Below, in pieces: positions 1 to 11,270 of a DNA stretch of 64,000 nucleotides (its first letter is position 1; each line of letters starts with the position of its first letter). The notes under the pieces are model-generated. The model was not told the DNA's origin. It saw nothing but the letters and a program-made list of their open reading frames with translations, and made no database searches. The stretch is from Sanghuangporus weigelae (Eukaryota; Basidiomycota; Agaricomycetes; Hymenochaetales; Hymenochaetaceae). Location of the stretch: NCBI GenBank assembly GCA_033182465.1, contig CP137326.1:1829501-1893500 (forward strand), in the 5' to 3' direction. The translations under genes were made by a program, and so were the position numbers.

Positions 1-411
1 CATATACTCACATAATACGACAAAATAATGTACGATGGTACTCACTGTAAACCGTTCAAGATTCTTTAAATGGAATCTTACATCAGTTGTCTGAGGCTGT
101 TTATAAATATCTTTTTGGTAAATAATAGATCAATAAACAAATGAAATGAATCGAAAATTATGAGCAGAAAGTGCTGAGTACTTTGGCAACGTTCTCCACA
201 GTCAGAGTATTCACCACTCTGAGTTCTGCATATCCTGAGCTGACTGTTCATGTGCATGCTGGAGTGCAGTGGTCATACACGATGAACAAGACACCTTAGC
301 GATGCTTAGTACGTACGGGAGTCAAATCAGGTAGTCCTTCCCAATCGGACTTCCCTTTTTTGGACAGAAAACAATGCGCTTTGTTATCATCCGTGTTAAG
401 CCCGATGCTTC
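1..411. other. Non-genic stretch at window edge
   Basis: No open frame or RNA gene is convincing here. The edge of the window may cut off part of a neighbouring gene, so absence of a gene is not firm. Confidence 0.4.
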
Positions 412-1072
412 TCAGCCAGAAAGTGGTGTGTAATGGGTTTCAGCAGCGTTAGGGTCGCAGTATCCTCGAAACACAGCTGTGTCAGTGGAATAGTATAAAA
501 CAGCACCCAGTAACAGTGCATCCCCGTCTTGAACAACGGTATAGTCTCCATCAGAGTCCTTACTACACGAAATGCCTGAAATCAATCTGACGACGAATAT
601 CAAAGTAAATCCTCTATGTCCTTGAGCAAGCCGATGCTGATAAACCTCCTACTAAGGTCGACGATCCGAAAGCTCTAGTATTGGAACTTTCCAAGGTTTG
701 CCTGCGACCCACGCATCATTGTTCATAGGAGCAGATCTCTGACCAGTTTGGATAGCTCGTAGCTGAGGTGACAGGGAAGAAGGAAAGCTTCGTCCAAGCG
801 CGTTATATATACACCGAGTACCAAACATTCGGTGGTTCATTCGATCCTGCCTTCTCTTTGGAAGTCGTGAGTAGTCCCGAGTCCGACTTACCTGCATTAA
901 TATACTCGACTTGATACTGAGCTGCCTTAAATGTATAGAGGGACATACACTCAAGTCCAGAGACGAGCGAGAAAAGTAGCAAAACATTCTCAGAATTCCT
1001 GACTGCAAAACTGGGAGTCAAGAACAATCGAGGATTCGTGTGAGTACCAGTCTTTCTCTTGGAGCGTAGCAT
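412..1072 (-). CDS. Doubtful small hypothetical gene (spliced, minus strand)
   Basis: Two minus-strand coding-like blocks are visible. The upstream one (to about 886) begins MLRSKRKTGTHTNPRLF and runs through a hydrophobic stretch (VLLLFSLVSG), ending at a GT-AAGT-like donor. The downstream one (412-603) reads through SKDSDGDYTVVQDGD to a stop. I could not find one splice pattern that joins both in frame; one option ends near 655 instead. No family is recognised. It may be a real small gene, two gene ends, or chance open frames. Confidence 0.2.
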
Positions 1073-1407
1073 TGAAGATCAATTATACTTGTACAGCATA
1101 AGTCTTAACCCTGGCGCCGAGCATGTTGGGTGAGTCGCTTGCTGGATCAAAGTAATCCATATGTACTTACAAGTTTGGGATAAGCTTCATGGGCACGACG
1201 ATCGCGAACCTTGTGAAGAAGTAAGGTGTTGCTGTAGTTATTAGTAATAATTTGTAATCGTGGGAATATTGTACTTTACCTGCGGTTTTTGTGGCTCTTT
1301 GAATTAACAACCTCTACTCCTCCTGAACTGAACGTTCATGTCCGCAAATTACTCGACCTCAACCATTGATTGAACCACAACTTATTCCGAGTCTTGAGGT
1401 CGTAATT
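1073..1407. other. Intergenic, nothing recognised
   Basis: About 335 bases upstream of the coiled-coil gene. I see no repeat, RNA gene or coding signal. It would hold that gene's promoter. Confidence 0.4.
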
Positions 1408-3027
1408 ATGCCAAAGCCAACAGGTCCAGCTGCGGAACTGCAAGACGCCGTGTCGAACTCGGTTGCCGCATTCCTGAAAGCAGCTAATCACGCAGTACGT
1501 TTATTTCCCTACCCATTTGCTTGCAATTCCTCTTAATATCGGACGCGTTCAGCTCGCGTCAGTCGAAGAAGCAAACAAAGAAGAAGTACGGTGTGTGGTA
1601 CAGGATGTACGAGAGGCACAACGGGAGCGTGATGAGCTTCGACGCGAACGCGACGCGCTTTTACAAGAAAAGTTGACTAGCGCGGTCGAGCTGGAGGCTG
1701 CCAGAGGTGAGTCTGAGCGATGGAGAGCTGCAGTGAGTGAGTTCAGCTGTATGAAAGCTTGAGACAGTCTGAAGCGCGTATCTTGCATTGCATTAGGCAG
1801 AGAAATCGGAGTGGATGGTATGATTCTCAATGAGCTGAGGAAAGGACATGTCTATATATTCCTCCTTTCTTAGATAAATCACCAAGCTGAAACAATCACT
1901 CAACTACGCCTCGAAGCACAACAATGGAAAGATCAGTTCATGCGCGTCGACGACGAGAGACTTCGACTATCCGCGCGCAACGACGAGCTCGTCTCTCAAC
2001 AACTATACGTTCGTGGTCCATTAATGCATTTCATCTATATCTCATTTTTTTTCCTATCTGTAGGCAAACAGAAGAGAAGCGTACTACCAAGAGCCGCTGA
2101 CGCCACGCTCGCAGGGTCCACAAGCACAGGGCTCTTCGTCCACTCGTGCGATGTCTACCACTCAATACGCATCGTCGTCTGTACCGGCCAGTGGCTATGT
2201 GACAGACGGGGATGTCATAAGCCACCGTTCACAACGCGATCTGGCATACTCTCAGTCATCGCGCTCGAAAGGCACGCGCAACTTTGTTGCGCGTTCTGCA
2301 AAGGCGCAACCCATCGCAAGTACATCGCGACACGTCTCCCAGCCTCAGCCTCAGCCTCAAAGCATCTCCGCACATCAGCAAGGAAAAGTCCTCCGTACCG
2401 TGCATGTCGTGATGCAAGATAATCCCGTCAAGGAGGAGAGCCTAGACTCTGTCTCTCTGAACGACACGCACACGGGCTCGGAATCGCTTGGCGACGAAGA
2501 GGAAGCGGAGGAAGAGGTTGAGCGTCGCCCACCCCCTCCGAAGACTCCGTTGCAGTCTCGATCCAGGAGGCGTGTAGTTACTGGAAAGCAGAAGGCAGCA
2601 GCGTCCCAGAGCCAGGCTGCACGAAAGAGGTGGTCCGAAGGCAAACGAGTGCACGACGAGGAGAGTGAAAGTGACTCTGCATCGGAAGACGATGCGGATG
2701 AATACGTCCCTTCGCCTCGCGCACCGCATAAGTCTCGCACAAGAGTCGACGAAGTTGACGATGAGGAGGAGGACGAGCTCATGCTCGGCGGCGAGGTAAG
2801 TATCCTCATTTCGTACCCCTCCCCCAAAATTGATTCATCCTAATTATGATTCAATCCAGGCCGACCGACACGACAGCTACGCAACCCAAAAAGCATTCGG
2901 CGCTCATACTCCTGTGAGGAGGGCGCAAACTCAGCCTGCTAATGCATCTGCGGGCTCGGGACCGGTGAGAAAGCGGAATAGTCCCTATCCTACAGTTACG
3001 GCCGGAAAGAAGGCGCGGAATCGCTGA
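1408..3027 (+). CDS. Coiled-coil, acidic/basic-rich probable nuclear protein
   Basis: The first exon starts MPKPTGPAAELQDAV and ends at a GTACGT donor near 1497. The second (from 1553) is a charged helical coiled coil with EAQRERDELRRERDALL. Two short exons continue the coil (ITQLRLEAQQWKDQF). A long exon follows with Gln-Pro runs, an acidic block, Pro-rich PPPPKTP, and basic patches such as SRSRRRVVTGKQK. The last exon, after an intron near 2796-2858, ends GKKARNR. The mix of N-terminal coil and disordered C-terminus with basic clusters suggests a nuclear or chromosome-associated scaffold, but this is inference. No named family is recognised; shugoshin-like architecture was considered without a diagnostic motif. 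Confidence 0.75.
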
Positions 3028-3312
3028 TTCCTAGGTTGTGTCTTGTTTTCCTGTCTGTCTACTCATACGGAAGTTCCTTTCCACTGTTACTCTATACAAG
3101 AGCTGTACTTATTTATTATTATCGTTCTTTCGGTGTTTGTACATTACCGTCTCGCTAGTATTCATGCAATTTGGTTATGCAATTCAATTCAATCTTTTTG
3201 TGGTGATGAGCAGAGCTACATGAATAGTGATTCTACATGTACAGCAAGGTTTGTTATCCTTAAAAGCATCCTACAATATATATGTATTCCTATATACTCC
3301 CTTACCAAGATA

Positions 3313-4632
3313 TTAAACAGCGATAGCCTGTGGAGCCTGGTCCAACTTTTGCAGACTGTTCGCGTACTGGAACTCGTCTGAATTCTCATACTACAAAAGA
3401 CAAGAAACCATTAGCAAACCCACTCTCGAATTCCTGAAAATCAGTCCCGGCAAATATAACGTACCTCCCACATATCGATAGCAACTTGACAGCTCTCCCG
3501 CACAACGCGCGGCGTGTCAGTGTGGTTCATCCATTCCTTTAGGTGCGGGAGGACTTCGGGCGTGGCGATCCCGCCGAGCGCTTCGGCCGCTTCGTGTCGG
3601 ACCATCTCCGATTCGGACGTGTTTTGGAGGACTTGGATGAGGGAGGGAACAGAATGAGGGGAGAGGAGTTGGCCGAAGACGAATGCAATTTCGTGTCTAG
3701 GTGGATGGCATGATTTTCAGCAGGAGGGCAAAATGGGGTTCGCTTGTTCGATACGTACTTGAAGAGTGCACTGTCATCTGTGAATCCGGCTGCGAGCGCG
3801 TCAACCGCTTCAGGTGTTCCGATATTCCGAAGAGCGAACATCGCACGATAACGCTCGAACAAGGGCAGTTTGGTATTAAGCAAGGCCTCCCGAAGAGAGT
3901 TCACATCTTCCGGTGGGACGCCGATCGGAGATGGTTTTCCAGAGAGGAGGGCTGAGGTGGGAGGGGCGGGATCGATTGAGGTGTATGTTCTGGGTACACA
4001 TAACAAAGCAAGTGAAGTATCAGTGGTTCGAAGGACAAGACGAAACGAAGTATGCACGTACTGAAGCTCTTCATCCTTGACTTCCCGCTGCCGCCTACCT
4101 TCATCCGTCTGCTCCCACTCAATCCTCGCGATCGCAATCTCGCACGTCTCCCGTACAGATATATTTGAATCTTGGAGGAATTCTTTCAGCACAGGAATTG
4201 AAGAAGCCGAACCGATAGCACCCATCGCTTCAGCAGCCTAAGCAAATTGACTTGAAATGAAACGAAATCGTAGAGACTAGCGGCCGGAGAACGCACTTCG
4301 TGGCGAACCATCGGGTCCTCATTCGTATTCTTCAACACCTCTGTCAGGATGGGCAAGGCACTCTCCTTCCTCATCTGTCCCAGGCAATACGCAAGTTCAT
4401 GTTTAAGCAACGCAGAGTCGTCATTAAATCCTATCCTTCCAAATAAGCCCACAAAGATCTCCAACCAAATAAAATAATAGACGGCACCTTGAGAGATAAT
4501 ATCAATTGCTTTCTGGTTCTTCAACGACTTGAGCGTAAAAAGAGCTCTGAACCTCTCATGTAGCGGTGTCTTACCCGATTCGTTGCAAAGGGATGCTCTG
4601 AGTGCGTTGTATGCGTCGTCGGTGAGGTCCAT
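3313..4632 (-). CDS. LIA1: Deoxyhypusine hydroxylase, HEAT-repeat di-iron enzyme
   Basis: This enzyme hydroxylates the deoxyhypusine residue of eIF5A, the second step of hypusine formation, in the cytosol. The sequence shows the family hallmark: two sets of HEAT-type repeats, each with two His-Glu metal sites. They are visible as [20 protein letters not shown] (across an intron), [10 protein letters not shown] and [10 protein letters not shown]. The C-terminus ([13 protein letters not shown]) matches the usual end of the family. The ATG at 4632 is chosen because it sits in a good ACCATGG context and gives the normal N-terminus [12 protein letters not shown]. At least four short introns are needed (for example 4225-4296 and 3962-4061). 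It is divergently transcribed from MRT4 with only 110 bp between start codons. The gene looks complete. Confidence 0.95.
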
Positions 4633-4742
4633 GGTCAAGATGTAGAGTGGCTGTGCTCTTTTTCAGTGTTAGTTCTGTTTCTCACGCTCAATAACTTCAA
4701 AAATTCATCCACAGCAAGAAATTCTGGTCTTCGTTTGCTGCC
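4633..4742. promoter_or_regulatory. 110-bp shared promoter between LIA1 and MRT4
   Basis: The two start codons face away from each other across 110 bases, so both 5' UTRs and core promoters must lie here or overlap the neighbouring gene. One gene modifies translation factor eIF5A; the other assembles the 60S ribosomal subunit. Co-regulation with growth is inference. I see no certain TATA box. Confidence 0.6.
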
Positions 4743-5737
4743 ATGCCAAAGTCAAAGCGTGCAAAAGTCGGTCAGTCAGTTTCAATAAGATGAAGTAATT
4801 CCATAGTCGATTCTGAACACTCGTTTCGCTCTAGTTTCCCTCACAAAAGTCTCTAAAAAGACGAAGGAGCAGAAGGCTTCGCTCATCAGTGAAGTGCGTG
4901 TGCCTCGAGTTTCCCCACAAGCTGATTTTGTAAATCATATTATGCTCGCAGGTCCAAGAAAATGCAGATAAATGGCGATATTGCTGGCTCTTCGAGGTTG
5001 GCAACATGAGAAACACGCATCTCAAGACTGTACGGAGTTTATGGAAAGAGTGCGCAGTGTCCTTTCATAAAGTGGGCCCGTAACTAACATTCTTGTACTT
5101 CTCCCAGCTCAGCGCGAATATTCTTCGGTCGATGTGCTGTCGTCGCCAAAGCTCTCGGTACGACTCCTGAGGAGGAACACAAGCCTGGCTTACACAAAAT
5201 TGCCCAAGTGCGTTCATCGTCTCAGCTCTCCTGCTGCCCGTCAATTCCACTTACCGTTACCTCCAGCAACTAAAAGGCCAAGTCGGCATCCTCTTCACCG
5301 ACTCACCTCCGTCAGAAGTAATCGACTGGTTTGCCGACTTCCAACGGCCCGACTTCGCGCGAAGCGGCAACGTCGCCTCGCGAGATGTCATTTTACCCTC
5401 TGGTCCAGTCATGCAATCCCACTCCGATCCGCCCGAACCGTTCCCGCACAACGAAGAGCCACAGTTACGCAAACTGGGACTGCACACGTCGATGGTGCGT
5501 GGTGTACCCACGTTAGACGCACCTCATCGGGTATGCTCGAAGGGGAAACCTTTGACGCCTGAGCAGGCGCAGCTGTTGAAGCTCATTGGAGAGAAGATGA
5601 TTGTGTTTAGAGTGCGTTTGCGATCACGATGGGATTCGGTTACGGGCGAGGTTGAACAAATAGAGGGTGGTGAGGTTGAATCTGAGGAGCGGGATGGGAA
5701 TGAGGATGCTGGAGGGGACGAAGAAATGAGTGGATAG
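4743..5737 (+). CDS. MRT4: mRNA turnover protein 4, ribosomal P0-like 60S assembly factor
   Basis: MRT4 is a nucleolar paralogue of stalk protein P0 (uL10). It holds the P0 site on pre-60S particles until exchange. The protein starts MPKSKRAKV and continues through VSLTKVSKKTKEQKASLI, then KWRYCWLFEVGNMRNTHLK, typical of the L10/P0 fold. Later exons give FFGRCAVVAKALGT, GLLFTDSPPSEVIDWF and PHNEEPQLRKLGL, then TPEQAQLLKLIGEKM and an acidic tail ending EEMSG. At least three introns of about 50-80 bp interrupt the first half. It lacks the P0 stalk C-terminus, which separates MRT4 from P0. The gene looks intact. Confidence 0.93.
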
Positions 5738-5744
5738 ATATTTG

Positions 5745-6905
5745 TTTTGTGTTGGTGAATTTTATTTGTCTTTCTTGTACGATTGCATTTTATTTCCTCA
5801 TAGTCTGCAAATTTCAGGACGAGATATTTTCTTTTATCTTTCTTCCCGCCAGTGTAAAAGCTATTTCGGCAACTCCCGCGGAATATCAGCTCAGCTTGTA
5901 TTCTTGACTCTCACCATCAGTATCCAAATCGACGACTGTTGTGCCTCACTTGTATTGATCCTTCTCAATGCATCCAATCACGTCCAACGCAGATCACTAA
6001 GCTCACACCTTCCCTTCTGACTACCATGTATCCGTACTACCTAGGTGCAGGATTTCTTGTGATCTTCATATTGAAACGTATACTTGTCGTTGTAAAAGCA
6101 CACTCGGTAAGGACCATTACATTCTTATCTGCTGTTTATTTGACATTTCTACTCTCATCATCAGAGCCATGACAGACGTCTACCACGATTGATCACAACG
6201 ATTCAGCCTATGTCTGCCATCGGAGCGATCCTTCCCAGGACACCCTTTCATCGCGGACTGGGCTTCCCTTGGTACGAAAGAAAGACCTGTGAGCTATCAA
6301 TCGACCAATCTTGATTATTTGCTTCTAACATCTGAAGTTAGTGTACAGGGACGCAAATCTGAAGACAGTCGTCACCATTCCGCTTTTCTACGGCCGGGAT
6401 ATCCTCTATACCTCTAGTCTCGCCGTATTCTATCAATGTCTTTCTTTCAACGCTCCATTCGACAGACCCGATATGGACCTACTGCAGTACGTCACTTCTA
6501 TAAAATTCACCGAATTGGCGTTCACTGAATATACCTTATTTCGCACGTTTCAGAATAATGGGTGATAATGTCGTTACTTCTGAAGGCGAGGATTGGAAGA
6601 GACATCGACGTATTGTCGCTCCTGCATTCAATCATTCGACGTATCGGAATGTTTGGGAGACGACTGCTAAAGTGTATGAAGATATGCTCAGGCAGGAAGG
6701 ATGGGAACATGTAGATACGACTCCTCCTGCGGAGTTCAATAAGATCACACACAAGGTAAAAGGCATCATGTTTCAAGCAGAGCTTTGAAATAATTATTGA
6801 TTACGTTCCACCCCTCAGCTAGCACTCTTCCTGATCGCAATAGTCGGGTCTGGTATCCCTATGTCCTGGTCTGAGCCACCTCGAGACGAGAATGGTCGTC
6901 TCTCA
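5745..6905 (+). repeat. Tandem duplication, unit 1 (P450 5' flank and first half)
   Basis: This unit begins just after the MRT4 stop and runs through the 5' flank and first exons of the intact P450. Its partner is at about 8315-9470 in the same orientation. Shared landmarks include TTGGTGAAWTTTATTTGT near the start, the block before the ATG (CCAACGCAGATCAC), and coding blocks such as EGEDWKRHRRIVAPAFN. Homology stops abruptly inside the exon at TCATCTCTCA in copy 2. Confidence 0.85.
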
Positions 6906-8268
6906 ATGCAGTCTATGATCTTCGAAGTAGCATCGTCTATTCTCGAGCGAAGCCAACTCCCAAAATGGAGCTACAGTCTCGGATTGAAAAAGTTGCATCA
7001 AATCGACGAGGCGTATAGAACATTTGAAGCATTCATGCACGAGCGTATCGCAGAACGTGAAGAACAACTGAAGGAGATCCGTTCGATGGAGCAAACGAAT
7101 GAGGAGGATATTGCGGAGAGTATCAAAGATGTATTCGGAAGACTTGTCAATGCGAGGCTCTCAGATGGGAAACTCAGTTTGTCTGACGAGGAAATAATAG
7201 GGAACTGCTTCATCTTTGTGAGTTTTTTGGATTAATTTTCGACCTTTTCGTTAATCTCGTTGATTGCATTATTTCAGACCTTCGCAGGACACGGTAGGAA
7301 ATCCTCTTTTACATATCCTGCTGTAAATTTCTCATATGTAGAATAGAGACAACGGCAAATACACTATCTGCGGCACTGGCTCTGCTCGCTCTGAATCCTG
7401 ACAAACAGGAATGGGCGTACAACTCGATAATCTCTGCCATCGGGGACAGGATTCCAGTAAGTTCACCTTCCAGCCTGGGACACGCTTTCCTATTTAAATT
7501 TTCTCTGCAGACCTTTGATGATTTTGACGCATTGACATGTGTACTTGCATGCTTTTACGAAGCTCTTAGGATGTATCGTAAGCTTTCTCGTGAACTTAAG
7601 TATCTCACCCTCATCATGATTCTTTCGAATTTGTGTCTCAGCTGCTGCGTTTATGTTGTCAAGAGTCGCAGCAAAGGATCTCACTTTGTCGATCCCGACA
7701 AGGGACACTCCGGAGCGTATTGAGCAAGTGTTCATGAAGAAGGGTACTCCGATCTATTTGGATCTTGTCGGAATGTGTACGTGTTCGAGACAAAATCCGG
7801 CTATGACCCGATATTGAATCATGGCCAGTGTATGACCCACAAACGTTCCCAGACCCGGAAACTTTCAGACCAGAACGTTGGATCAGTTCGGAAATTCGCA
7901 GAGAAGGATCTCAGCCAACACCAGCACCATCGGCAACAACACGAGACTCCTCATTTTCCGAGCCCTCTTCCTCCTCCACTCATTCATCCTGCGCAGAAAG
8001 TTCACTCGAAGGCTTCATCGGCTTCTCCATCGGCCCACGCTCCTGCCTCGGGCACAAATTCGCAAAAGTCGAAGGAGTGGCGTTTCTCACACTCCTATTA
8101 CGAGACTGGAAGGTGGAAGCTGCGTTAAGTCTGAATGCTGATGGGAGGCGAGCGACGAGGCAAGAGTGGGAAGAGCGAGTGCTTAATCCGACGTTGAGGA
8201 TGACTTTGGGTTTGGGTAATGTGCCGCTGAGGCTGATCAGACGGGAACGGGACACAAAAAGACGTTGA
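6026..8268 (+). CDS. Cytochrome P450 monooxygenase, membrane-anchored, intact
   Basis: A microsomal P450 of a family common in mushroom-forming fungi. The start MYPYYLGAGFLVIFIL provides the N-terminal membrane anchor. Diagnostic motifs occur in order: WKRHRRIVAPAFN in the C-helix region, the I-helix oxygen-binding motif FAGHETTANT, K-helix EALRMYP with the ExxR signature, FRPERW, and the heme loop FSIGPRSCLG with the cysteine ligand. About seven or eight short introns fit. One near 7779-7831 is needed to join LVGM to YDPQTFPDPE in frame. No disabling change was seen. The substrate is unknown. A broken tandem copy follows immediately downstream. Confidence 0.92.
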
Positions 8269-8314
8269 ACCCAGAAGCGCAGAGATTTGTCCCTCTGTCC
8301 CGGAGAACCTTATC

Positions 8315-9470
8315 CTCTTCAGTTGGTGAAATTTATTTGTTTTTCCTGTACTGCATTTGGGCTCTGCTTTTTTTTTCAGGACGAAGTAATACTCGCATTT
8401 TTTCTTCCAAATTTGAGCTATTTCGGTACATTCTGTGGACTTCCAGTTCAAACTGTAATCTCAACCCCCACTACGAAATCTATTTTGACTGTTGCGTCTC
8501 CTCTTGTACTGTTATTCTTCTCGATGCATCCAAATGCGCCCAACGCAGATCACCAAGCTCGGGCCTTTCTTTCTGACTACCATGCACCCATACTACCTAG
8601 GTGCAGGATTCTTGTTGGTTTTCATATTGAATCGTATACTTGCCGTTCTTAAAAGCACACTCGGTAAGGACCATTACGTTCTTATTCACCGTTCATTCGA
8701 CACTTTTACTCTCATCAGAGCCATGACAGACGTCCACCACGCGTGATCACAACGATCCAGCCCATGTCTGCCATCGGAGCGATCCTTCCCAGGACACCCT
8801 TTCATCGCGGACTGGGCTTCCCCTGGCTCCAAAGGAAGGCAAATAAGTCATCAACCATTCAATTTTGGGATATTTTCTCTTGATTCGGTTCCATTTTCTG
8901 GACGTAGTGTATAAGGACGCGAATCTAAAAACGATCGTTACCATCCTGCTTTTGTACGGCCGAGATATCCTATACACGTCTAGTCTTGCCGTATTCCATC
9001 AATGTCTTTCCTTCAACGCTCCATTCGACAGACATGGTATGGACTTACTGCAGTACGTCATTATATATAAAGAGTCCCAAATCCGATTTGACTGGGAGTT
9101 TCTTGAAAATATTGCGCGTCTTTCTCAAGATAATGGGTGACCATGTCATTACTTCTGAAGGCGAGGATTGGAAGAGACATCGACGTATTGTTGCTCCTGC
9201 ATTCAATCACTCCACGTATCGGAATGTTCAGGAGACGACTGATAGTGTACGATGATATACTCGAGCAGGAAGGATGGGAGCATGCAGATGCAACTCCTCC
9301 TGCGGAGTTCAATAAGATCACACACAAGGTAAGAGCCATCAAATCCCAAACAGAGCTTTGAACTGATTATTGACTACGTTCCACCCCTCAGCTTGCAATC
9401 TTCCCGATCGCAATCGCCGGGTTTGGTAACCCTATGTCTGAGCCGCCTCGAGACGAGGATGGTCATCTCT
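8315..9470 (+). repeat. Tandem duplication, unit 2 (truncated P450 copy)
   Basis: This is a direct repeat of 5745-6905, including the same upstream non-coding sequence and the first half of the P450. It lies 50 bases after the stop of the intact gene. Homology ends at about 9470 within the exon that begins SEPPRDEDGHLS; the following sequence is unrelated to the P450. Confidence 0.85.
8582..9470 (+). pseudogene. Truncated P450 pseudogene, tandem copy of the upstream P450
   Basis: The copy keeps the anchor (MHPYYLGAGFLLVFIL), the segment DANLKTIVTILLLYGRDILYT and the C-helix block EGEDWKRHRRIVAPAFN. Compared with the intact copy it lacks two bases near 9240, so the frame breaks after RNVQETT. 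It then ends before the I-helix, so no ExxR or heme-binding cysteine remains. It cannot encode a working enzyme. The good preservation of the first half suggests a fairly recent partial duplication. Confidence 0.9.
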
Positions 9471-10816
9471 CAGGTGTCATTAACAAGTTGAGGTCGGAAC
9501 GCAGTGCCGCTGGCAGTGTGTCGTTACGTTACGACTCCAAAACAATTATGTCTCCAAAAAAGAAACACTACCAACACATTGATATTGAGCTTGTGGATAT
9601 CAGAAATGTTAGAAACCAATCAATGATCGACTTGCATTCCGATAATCGGTGTTTCAGTACAACCTTTGTTCAGCTCTTGACATTCTCAAAAGAGATTGAT
9701 CTGAGCAAATCGATAGACGCTGTATGCTTCAAGCAGAGGCGCTATTGTCCCAAACGTCAATCAGCTCATCAACAGCTGCCTAAGATCTGAAACCAATCTC
9801 ACCACTTGCTACTGAAAGTCCATTATCTGATCGAACCAGGAACTCGCCCTTGAGACCATAGCATCCCTTGCAATTGCTGATCCACTATTTAGTGAGGTAC
9901 TCAATTCACTGAATGCTCTTCACTGCATCGGAGACATCTGTCTTCGTGATGATGCGGCTATGCACCCTTTCTTATCCTGGAAGGCCTTGATTTGTGTCAT
10001 CGAGAACGAAATCAACTCAGCAGGCCACGAGAGCCATATTCTGAGGCATGAGATGCTCAAAGAGGATTCAACGCTTAGAACAATCCAGGAGGCCTTCTTT
10101 CATAGGCTCCCTACATTCCGCAGATTGCATTCGCACAATAGAAATGATTGTCAATACGCAATACTGAACTCATCGTCTAGTTCTCCAGATACTGCCTACC
10201 TAGCTGTGCTTCATCCTGGATACTATTAACAAGATGCTTTCCTGCAGCTGAGTACTGTGAGATCCCAGCTATAATGCTGTATATTGACCGAACCGATCGT
10301 TTGTACAATGATACGAGCACTTCGTTGCATCACACAGTGTAGGTTTCACGCCGTACGCTCGACTGGAGCGCTGCAGCAAATGTCATCTTGACTGTACGGG
10401 CATATCGTTTATTCGCACAACTGGTGAAATCCGACCGAGCCCAGAGATGCGATGATTTAGTGTAAGTGATACCATAATCGCATACTTTCAATGCCATTGA
10501 GCTTATGCAACTTGAAATCACCATAGGTCCTTGATCGTGTCGAAATATCCGAAATTGTTCAGAAGAGAAGCTGTAATTAATTATCTGAAGTTCAGAGACC
10601 CTGGGAGTAACGTTATTGATGGGAGTCTGATGGGAGTCCTAGTTTCATGTAGATAAAGAAATCCAGCGACAGATAGAGGTACCAGATTATTTCTCCTTGG
10701 ACGTAGCTGTATCCCATGCGTGTTGGATCATAAAGATGTCTTGTCTATAATCTGCGAGTTTTGTCGCATCTGCCAGGGTCGAAGTGATGGCACGTGGCAC
10801 GATAATCAATTGCTAT
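9471..10816. other. Unassigned DNA between the P450 pseudogene and the TIR element
   Basis: Several open stretches exist on the plus strand, such as 9434-9790 (continuing from the P450 fragment into RYDSKTIMSPKKKHYQHIDI) and 9840-10229 (WKALICVIENEINSAGHESH). None matches a family I know and I cannot join them convincingly. They could be remnants of a decayed gene into which the P450 fragment was joined. No RNA gene or clear repeat seen. Confidence 0.4.
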
Positions 10817-11165
10817 CACACCGGGCAAAGAGTTATTATAATCTAAAAGAAATTTATAATTAGCTGACAAACAAGATTTGAAATTAAATACTGCATTTAA
10901 TTACGTGAAATATTTCATGTTTGTTCCTTGATAGAACTTGAAATAACAATAAGGATTTAGATTCGGATTAGGAAAACAAAGAGATTTCAAATAATGTCGT
11001 GTGAGGAACACATAAAGAAACTTGAAGTCTTAGAAAAGCAAAAATGGTTAAGTTTAGTTATTGCTGAAATTTTATGTCTTTGATAGGAAAAAATTTAAAA
11101 TTCTTTTTATTATTCTGACAAAGAAAAAATAAGTTTGACTCTCAGTGGGCGCTCAGCGGGCGATC
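10817..11165 (+). repeat. Left terminal inverted repeat (349 bp)
   Basis: AT-rich for about 330 bases, then entering the GC-rich 11-bp array at CTCTCAGTGGGCGC. It matches the reverse complement of 13098-13446 without visible gaps. Confidence 0.9.
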
Positions 11166-11270
11166 GGCGGGCGATCGGCGGGTGATCCGAGGGCGATCCG
11201 AGGGCGCTCAGCGGGCGCTCAGAGGATGCTCAGCGGGCACTCAGAGGGCGATCGGCGGGCATTAGGAAGG
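11147..11270 (+). repeat. Left subterminal 11-bp tandem repeat array
   Basis: About eleven units with an 11-base period alternate between GGGCGCTCAGC and GGGCGATCGGC-like forms. Such subterminal arrays are transposase-binding sites in some DNA transposons; that role here is inference. Confidence 0.85.
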
